From: Liolophura sinensis
Lineage: Eukaryota > Mollusca > Polyplacophora > Chitonida > Chitonidae
DNA length: 64,000 nucleotides
Direction: 5' to 3'
NCBI RefSeq assembly: GCF_032854445.1
Contig: NC_088306.1
Coordinates: forward strand, 27,811,764-27,875,763
This document shows positions 57,487-64,000 of the stretch, piece by piece. A program made the position numbers and the translations under genes. The notes under the pieces were generated by a model. That model made no database searches and was not told the DNA's origin. It was given only the letters and a program-made list of their open reading frames with translations. Every line of letters starts with the position of its first letter. Position 1 is the first letter of the stretch.

Positions 57487-58200
57487 GGGTGGGTATTAAT
57501 CTGGGCAGGACAATTCGGCAAGGCATTCCCGCAGGGCAATATAGCAAGGCAGTTTAAGCACGGCAATCTAGCGGGACAATCTACCCAGGTAATATAGAAG
57601 GTTAATCTCGCAAGGTAATTTAGTAAGAGTGAGTGAGTGAGTGCTTGGAGTTAAAATTCCTACTCAACAATTTTTCAGACGAAGGAATCCTTAGAGTAAT
57701 GTGCCTCCTTGTCGCAGGACGGATTTCCACGCTCTTTTATATAGTGCTGCTTCTGTAAGGCGCCTTTCCGAAGGCAAGTAAGGCGCCCCGCCTGAGTCAT
57801 TATACTGATACAGGTTAACCAATCGTTGCACAATCCCTTTCATGCTGAACGCCAAGCGAGTAGAGTCTTAGGTGTGACAGGATTGATCCTGGATCTACCG
57901 TTCCCAAGCGGACGCTCTACCAACTGTGCTATCCGAGCGGGTAAATTCTAGAGAGACAATGTTAGCCAGGAAATCTACTAAGCAAATCTAGCAAGACAAT
58001 TTTAGCAAGGTAATCTAGAGAGGCAGCTTGCAGGCAATCTAGAGGGACACGTAGGAGTTCATCTGGCAAGGCAATCCAGCAGGACGAGCTACCAACGCAA
58101 TCTAGTAAGACAATCCAGTAAGGCAATCTAGCCAGGTAATAAATGGATAGTCTAATAGCGCAATCAACAAGGGCAATGTAGAAAGGCAATCTAGCTCGGG
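57487..58200. repeat. Degenerate GGCAATCTAGCA repeat split by a SINE
   Basis: Loose units of 10-20 bp (CAAGGCAATCTAGC, GGACAATCTAGC) run from 57487 to 57616 and resume from 57946 to about 58200. A SINE family 2 copy sits between them and evidently inserted into the array. Confidence 0.75.
57617..57945 (-). mobile_element. SINE family 2
   Basis: On the minus strand it reads CCCGCTCGGATAGCACAGTTG GTAGAGCGTCCGCTTGG (tRNA-like, with a good A-box region), then a B-box-like GGATCAATCC. A long body follows (CAGCATGAAAGGGATTGTGC, GCACTATATAAAAGAGCG, CCTGCGACAAGGAGGCACAT). The tail TTGTTGAGTAGGAATTTTAAC ends in a (CACT)n simple repeat. The head differs from family 1. Confidence 0.88.
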
Positions 58201-58239
58201 AATTCCAAATGTCTTTCTCGTAGGAAAATTCAGCAGTGG

Positions 58240-58570
58240 AATTTAGTTTGTTGTACTTCTACAAACTGTTTGCTCACATCTAGTGCCCGGAGAATCTGTT
58301 GCTCACACCTAGTACACTAACACATTGGACACTTAGACATTCACACTTATTCAGTAAAACACTTAAAAATCGCACGCTAATACAGTACTCACGTGCACAT
58401 TTTACATTTACACACTTCTGACCCAATCAACACTTACGCGGTGCAATGTTAGACAGGGCACACTACACCTGTACTCATTTCACACTTACACACTACACAC
58501 TCTTTCACAGTGGAAAGTTTACACCTAGTACATTTACACCTTGCACAGTACACACTTACAAAGTGCAGGC
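58240..58570. repeat. CAC-rich degenerate simple sequence
   Basis: Irregular CACACTTACACA and TACACACTTACA units give strong strand asymmetry (very few G). There is no coding frame of note. Confidence 0.65.
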
Positions 58571-58636
58571 CCGCATGCCTCTTGTGTACAGCACATGATA
58601 TCCAATTCATGTTTGGACTCAAATTAACAAGATTTA

Positions 58637-58866
58637 CCTATTTATTTAATTTTTTACGCCGTACTCAAGAATACTTCATTTATACGACGGCGGCCAGCAT
58701 TATGGTGGAAGGAAACCCAGCAGAGCCCGGGGGAAATCAACGACCATCCGCAGGTTGATGCAATACGTTTTCACGTACGGCTGGAGAGGAAGCCAGCATG
58801 AGCCAGACTTGAACTCACAGACACCGCATTGGTGCCAGGCTCTTGTGTCATTGCTCTGTGCTGGCG
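58637..58866 (-). mobile_element. SINE family 1, nearly full length
   Basis: It runs from AATTTTTTACGCCGTACTCAAG through the body and B-box-like region to TGCTCTGTGCTGGCG. The last part of the head is lost. No gene is seen from 58867 to 59785. Confidence 0.87.
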
Positions 58867-59785
58867 TAATATTTATATGCATATATGTATGTCTTTGAAT
58901 ATGAATATTTAATTGATCCCATCCAACGCTTAAAAGCTTTGGGTCGTTTCACGTAAAGCGGTCCTTGGGGTGAAAAGTATCCCACTGTGAATGCTATAAC
59001 ACGAGTGGACAAAATGTTGCAGCCGAGCCATTTCTGGTTAAGTGTTATTGTAGCGTATTATGGTGGTAATAATGGTTTTAAATTGCCATAAAATCGAACC
59101 ACTTTATCATTGTGCATAGAATAAACAACAGCAACAGGCCCTTGGGGGGTGATGTAATAGGGAGGTGGCCAATGCCTTTTGTTTATTCCCATACAACTAA
59201 GCTTGGCAACCATTTGAGAATGATTCTGTCAAAGGCCCGCTCATACAAAGGCTGACTAGCTGTGCAATCCGGGTGATGTAAATGTGGGAAATGGACGTTT
59301 TGATGTCGGCTGTATTGGTTCTCCAATACTATATACAGAAACATATTTAAAAAGGATGCATTATGAATTGTATGTGGAAAACATTTAACACATTTAATTA
59401 ACTTATTCTCATGTGAAATTCAATGTATAAAAGTTTGAAGAAAAAAAAAAGACAGCAAAAACTTTTTAAATAGTTTTCAGATACGAAATTAAGCGTAACA
59501 GAAAGCCCGTTTTTGTGTGTAAGTATCCTATATCTGTGCCGACTGAGCAAATTTTCTGCCTAAACAAATCGGCTTCAAGCTGTGTAAAGCACATCACTCT
59601 CTACTGGTTGGCTGCAGTGCTCGTAAACTACGTATTTGCTTTAGTAGCACTTCTATACAGAAACTGTCAAATATAATCATAGGAACAACAAAATAGTACA
59701 TCGATTGGACCGACTTCTTGTTAACACGTTATGTTGCCAATTCTCCAGTGTGTTTATTTTGCATTAGGCTCTAGCTCCAATGCAC

Positions 59786-59962
59786 CGGCCCGGATAGCAC
59801 AGTTGGTAGAGTGTCCGCTTGTTGGGTGAAATTTGCGCCGATCATACATATGCCTGTATTAGTGTTGATGTGAAGTTGAATGTAGTTCGATGAAAGCTGG
59901 TCAGAGGCCGCGAAAAAGGGAGTTTCATTTCGGCTTAATTTATTTTCTCCAAGCTTCCACTA

Positions 59963-60049
<87 letters not shown>

Positions 60050-60365
60050 CAAAACATGATGTCCGCTTCACGAGCGGTAGATCCAGGGCCAATCCTCGGT
60101 AAAAGACGGTAAAAGAGGAAATTGTAACTTCCTGGCTTGTCGTTCAGCATGAAGGGGATAGTGCAACGACTGGTTGACACGTATCAGTATAATCGCTCAT
60201 GCTTGCTTGCTTTCAGTGAGTCGTCTCAGTGAAGCGGCACTATATAAAAGAGCGGTGGAAATCCGTCCTGCGACAAGGAGGCACATTACATACACCCTAA
60301 GGATTCCTTCTTCGTCATATGACTGAAAAATTGTTGAGTACGGCGTTAAACCCCAAGCCTCACTC
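59786..60365 (+). mobile_element. SINE family 2 interrupted by a nested insertion
   Basis: The head CCGGCCCGGATAGCACAGTTG GTAGAGTGTCCGCTT is followed by a foreign 239-bp segment (59821-60059). The SINE resumes at 60069 with CACGAGCGGTAGATCCAGGG, the same body as the copy at 57.6 kb, and ends TTGTTGAGTACGGCGTTAAAC and CACTC repeats. Confidence 0.88.
59821..60059. mobile_element. Nested insertion with 9-bp target duplication and TA array
   Basis: The exact direct repeat TGTCCGCTT lies at 59812-59820 and 60060-60068. The insert starts GTTGGGTGAAATTTGCGCCG and ends TTTCAAAACATGA after an 84-bp (TA)n run (59965-60048). No clear terminal inverted repeats or coding frame are present. A 9-bp duplication fits some DNA-element families or short retroposition, and I cannot decide which. 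Confidence 0.7.
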
Positions 60366-60540
60366 CCTCACTCTAGATCCAATGGGCCAAACGGACCTGT
60401 CAATCAAGAACACGCAACTGGCCAATCGTAAGTAGTATTGTTGCAAATAGGTCAAGCGGATGTCCCACGCATTGGTTACAAATGTTCAATCTTTCTGTGA
60501 CGTCATGGCGTCACAATTGCTTTCACATGGAATAGAATGA

Positions 60541-60741
60541 GGGGCCTCCGTGGCTCAGCTGGTTAGCGCGCTAGCGCAGCGTAATGACCCAGCAGTCTCT
60601 CACCAATGCGATCTCTGTGAGTTCAAGTCCAGCTCATGCTGGCTTCCTCTCCGGCCGTACGTGGGAAGGTCTGTCAGCAACCTGCGGATGGTCGTGGAAA
60701 TATTCTTGAGTACGGCGTAAAACACCACTCAAAAAAAAAAA
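60541..60741 (+). mobile_element. SINE family 1, internally deleted, with 11-bp target duplication
   Basis: The head is intact (GGCCTCCGTGGCTCAGCTGG TTAGCGCGCTAGCGCAGCG, then GAGTTCAAGTCCAGC). The body is joined directly from GGATGGTCGTGG to AAATATTCTTGAGTACGGCG, losing about 70-80 bp, and the tail is pure A. GAATAGAATGA flanks it at 60530-60540 and 60742-60752. It is the least decayed copy in the window. Confidence 0.93.
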
Positions 60742-60752
60742 GAATAGAATGA

Positions 60753-63294
60753 AAAGCAACGTTGTCACGAGAAGGGGTGTTCGGATAACGGATGTGTTGG
60801 ATCCATCCATTTATTGCGAAGCGTTGCGAAGCGCGTTGATTTTTACCCGGGTGCTGTCCAGTTTCACCACCCATAAACCCGACTTACCTTTTGTCGCTGA
60901 AATATTCAGGAGTTAGTCATTCAAACAAGCAGTTAAAAAAAGAGTCACTATGGACATCATCAATAAATCCATTTTTAGAATGCTACCATAAAAACGTTCT
61001 CAGCAAAAATTGTTCATTTGTTAACTTTGAAACGGAATCAGACACCGTAACAACGGTTCTTCGAGTACAGTGATACAATTTCTCACCCCCTGGGAAATGA
61101 AATTGTTCTTGTGCCATCCGCGTTGTTTGCACCCATTGATCAGATTAGCTATACTTGATCAGGTCAGTGCAAATCGGGACTATCTGTCAGCACAGAGCTC
61201 CTATTAAATGTTTAACATCCCACCACAGTATAGTCTGGAGTAGTTGGCATAATATAACCGAGTATAGCGTTGAATGCTATCGATTGATCTCCCTTGGGGA
61301 GAACTCTCCTCTGCGTAAAAGGATCAGGTCGAATGGCTGATCAGTGATCCTCAAAACATCCTCAAGGTCGCTGACAGTCAGATTAACGTTTATAAATGTT
61401 TGTTTACTTATTTATTGGACTGTTGCTTACAGCCATGCTAAAGAAACTCCCACTTTTATCTTTTTCGGGATAGTGGACGGGAGAAACCAGAGTGCCTCCG
61501 GAGTGCCCCGGAATGCCCGGAGTAAATCACCAGTATCTTCTAATCTACTGGCGAACTGTCTTACATACGGAACTGGTGCTAGACAAATGGTTTTCTGCTA
61601 ATGTGAGATAGTTCCCATGACCGCACGAGCGATGTCGATTGCTTATAACCAATAACATGATCAAGGTTTCATTAACAATGGAGTGATCGCATGAACACAA
61701 TTCATGCTCAGTGCTGAGATTGGACATGCACCTCGTTTGCCTCGTGGCTGGAATGGTGCGCCTTACAACTTGATAACGTTCCACTTCCTAAAGGCGTTAT
61801 GTAAATAGGGTAAATAGGGAAAATAATCTATATCCCATGACATGACTTAGCCCTCTGCAGCACAGAGTAGGGTTGGATTCACGCATGAGCCTGACAAGAG
61901 ATTTTGTATCTATCGGAAGTTTAACAAAATCCTCAAACAGTTTGAATCCTCGTAACGGGATTCTCATCAGCTGTAGGCCAACGAAATATTTTATTCATCT
62001 GATTGTTGGTAAAAGCAATAAGCCGGAATGTTTTTGACAGTCATTCCCTTGTGTGATCTTGCCAACAGAGTTGCACAATTTATTGGCAGAAGACAAGTGG
62101 CCATTAATGAATGTAACACGGTGTATACGCCCTCAGAAATACCGATGAGTGTTCATTGTCATCAAAGCGCCACAAAAAATGAAAGATGACTAATCTACAA
62201 TTTTATTTTCTGCCCAAGACCAATCTTACATATGAAATGTCAAATAGCGATAATATAAAATAAAGGCACCAGCTAAAACAATAAATAGTTGAAGGAGAAG
62301 TGAAACGTCAACATAGCATTGTCGTTTGACTTTGAATAATGGCCAGGTGGCTGATTACAATAAAATGGGGTTTCCAAGCGCAGGTTTTCGACATAAATTC
62401 TCGCTTAATTTCCACTAGGAATACACTTAAAGGCATATGAAATTGTGTCTGCGTTCGCCGCATTATATAGACATCAGTGAATCATCAAATATGATAGGTC
62501 ATATCACATCCATATTGTAGCTGTCGGTGTATATTTAATCATTTAGTGTAATGTATATTTATGATTTATAGAGAGATATCATCGAAATGTCCCTGGTTAC
62601 TGTAAAAGCGCAAATGTTTCACATGCTACCTAGGGAGAGCCATTGTGACAATTTGTTTTCGAGGTAAGGCTGTTCGGTCCGGCTTAACTCCCTTAAGAGA
62701 AACTCTTCTCTTCTCTGAGTAAAAAAAATGATCGGGTCGAATAGGGTGAACTTCCAGCTGTCAACCCGACATCGAGTTCTGAGACTCCATGGCCACTTAA
62801 TGGAGAAATGGAACGGTATTCAAATGAAGTCAGCCAGGAGCTCAGTGGAAAATACCGACGGCCAGTACCATAGTAAATATAGCATAGTATCTCTACTCCG
62901 CTTTACCAGTAAATAACTTCAACAGAAGCTACAATGTATCATAGACAAGAACAAAAAATAGTGCAAAATTGAGTTCAGGGACCAGAACGGATTCAGGATT
63001 CCCCATTCTCTGATAAAACGAGGCTTTTACACATTATTTCCCACTAGAGCCATGCTTAAGAATGTATTATTTGGCAGATATAAGCTTTCAAACCTTTAAT
63101 CTAGGATAGCGAACGTCAATGGCCAGTTTATGGGTTACGTAGTAACCGTGGACAGTAATATTTTGGCCGCCTGTTGAGATGCAAAGTGTTCTCTTGTGCA
63201 TTACCTGGTAGTTCAATTTCTAGCAACACATGCCGCATTTTTCAGTCTTTCTCTTGATGCCTTGTTCAGATATACATGTACAGTGAAACCAGAT
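60753..63294. other. No supported gene; dispersed repeat fragments
   Basis: 61400-61600 is an R4-like minus-strand copy (ATTT tract, GAGTAAATCACCAGTATCTTC). 61283-61345 and 62686-62760 share CTCCCTTRRGRRGAACTCT..GATCRGGTCGAATRG and are two copies of another short repeat. Open frames of 60-85 codons overlap these repeats. Confidence 0.45.
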
Positions 63295-63395
63295 CGTTGA
63301 CCAATGGTAACCCGTAACTGGTGAAATACGGTCCCTTGTCAATTAACGTTACAAACGTTTACCAGTAAACGTTTAAAAAGTAGCAAATTAGACGT
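63295..63395 (-). repeat. Dispersed repeat R3
   Basis: CCCGTAACTGGTGAAATACGG, TTGTCAATTAACGTT and AAAGTAGCAAATTAGACG match the copy at about 26.97 kb. Confidence 0.6.
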
Positions 63396-63490
63396 TCCCT
63401 ATACATGTAGTATCGTTGCTCTTGCAGAATTAAGCACAAAAGTTCAGAAATATTAGTACAAGATCGAAAGACAGTGACAATAATTGGATG

Positions 63491-63737
63491 TAGTCTGCCT
63501 CGGCGCAATGACCCAGGAACCTTCCACGAATGTCATTGCTCAGTTCAAGTCCGTTTCATATTGTCTTCGGTCGTGCGCGGGCAGGTCTACCAGAAACCTG
63601 CGGATGGTCGAAGGTTGTCACCGGGATTTGCCAGGTTTCATCCCACCATAATGCTGACCGCCGTCGTATAAGTGAAGTATCTTTGAGTACGGCGTAAAAC
63701 ACCAATAATAATTAATAAATAAAAATAAATAAATAAG
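63491..63737 (+). mobile_element. SINE family 1, partial head
   Basis: It starts near GCGCAATGACCCAGGAACC, keeps the B-box-like CAGTTCAAGTCC, the body and the core TTGAGTACGGCGTAAAACAC, and ends in ATAAATA repeats. The remaining sequence to 64000 shows nothing recognisable. Confidence 0.87.
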
Positions 63738-64000
63738 TGACCAAGGGTACAATATGCCCCAGTATATTAATCCAAGAAACTTCCATTGTCTACATGCCCA
63801 TGGAATGACTGTGAAACAGAAGGTTAATTAAAACAGCTAGGTCAAGGTCATGTGTGTTGTCTCGTCACATGCACATGCGGTAATTCACAGTGCTTACCTG
63901 CCTGAAGTTAAACATAACAACATTATATAACAATTATATAACAACATTATTTGAAATATATATGAGCTGGGTAATGCGGCAATATTAATAGTGCTGCCTC

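Noticed and set aside
1-64000. LINE, LTR or DNA-transposon coding regions
   Set aside because: I looked for reverse transcriptase, integrase and transposase motifs in the longer frames and found none. All mobile elements seen are non-autonomous.

Overview
This window reads as nuclear DNA of a marine lophotrochozoan invertebrate, most likely a mollusc, with a brachiopod also possible. The evidence is AT-rich, gene-poor sequence, split coding exons with canonical GT/AG borders, and about 25 copies of a tRNA-derived SINE whose 3' end (GAGTACGGCGTAAAACACC followed by AAATA repeats) I associate with such genomes. The taxon is an inference. No bacterial, organellar or viral gene is visible, and I found no LINE, LTR or transposase coding sequence.

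Genes are few and all lie on the minus strand. (1) At 2.5-3.7 kb there are two phase-compatible exons of an unrecognised protein with an N-terminal hydrophobic anchor. (2) At 12.8-16.8 kb there is an apparently complete two-exon gene for a 361-residue type I membrane protein: signal peptide, an ectodomain of furin/EGFR-like cysteine-rich repeats, one membrane span and a short tail. It has no kinase, but a perfect splice donor sits in frame inside the tail. (3) At 42.56-42.75 kb there is one exon encoding a secretory signal and a small seven-cysteine peptide. Weaker exon candidates are at 37.05 and 45.17 kb. No functional link between the genes is visible.

The rest is repeats. Tandem arrays have periods of 31, 63, 54, 69, 55, 103, 33, 24 and 11 bp. 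The 69-bp array (25.3 kb) varies only at third positions of one open frame. The 103-bp array (31.9-32.7 kb) carries a 9-bp-stem hairpin in its early units. SINE family 1 is scattered throughout. SINE family 2, with a different tRNA-like head, occurs at 57.6 and 59.8 kb and shares the same tail core. Two tail-only insertions with exact target-site duplications (51.6 and 55.6 kb) point to target-primed retroposition. Foldback elements lie at 10.4, 24.4 and 55.6 kb. A roughly 400-bp non-coding repeat family has five copies, and SINE plus flank has been inverted and duplicated at 35.7-38.4 kb.

Between these, long stretches (for example 8.9-10.4, 19.7-24.1, 48.0-50.7 and 55.8-57.4 kb) hold no gene I can support. 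Open frames of 60-110 codons are expected by chance in sequence of this composition and were not treated as evidence alone.
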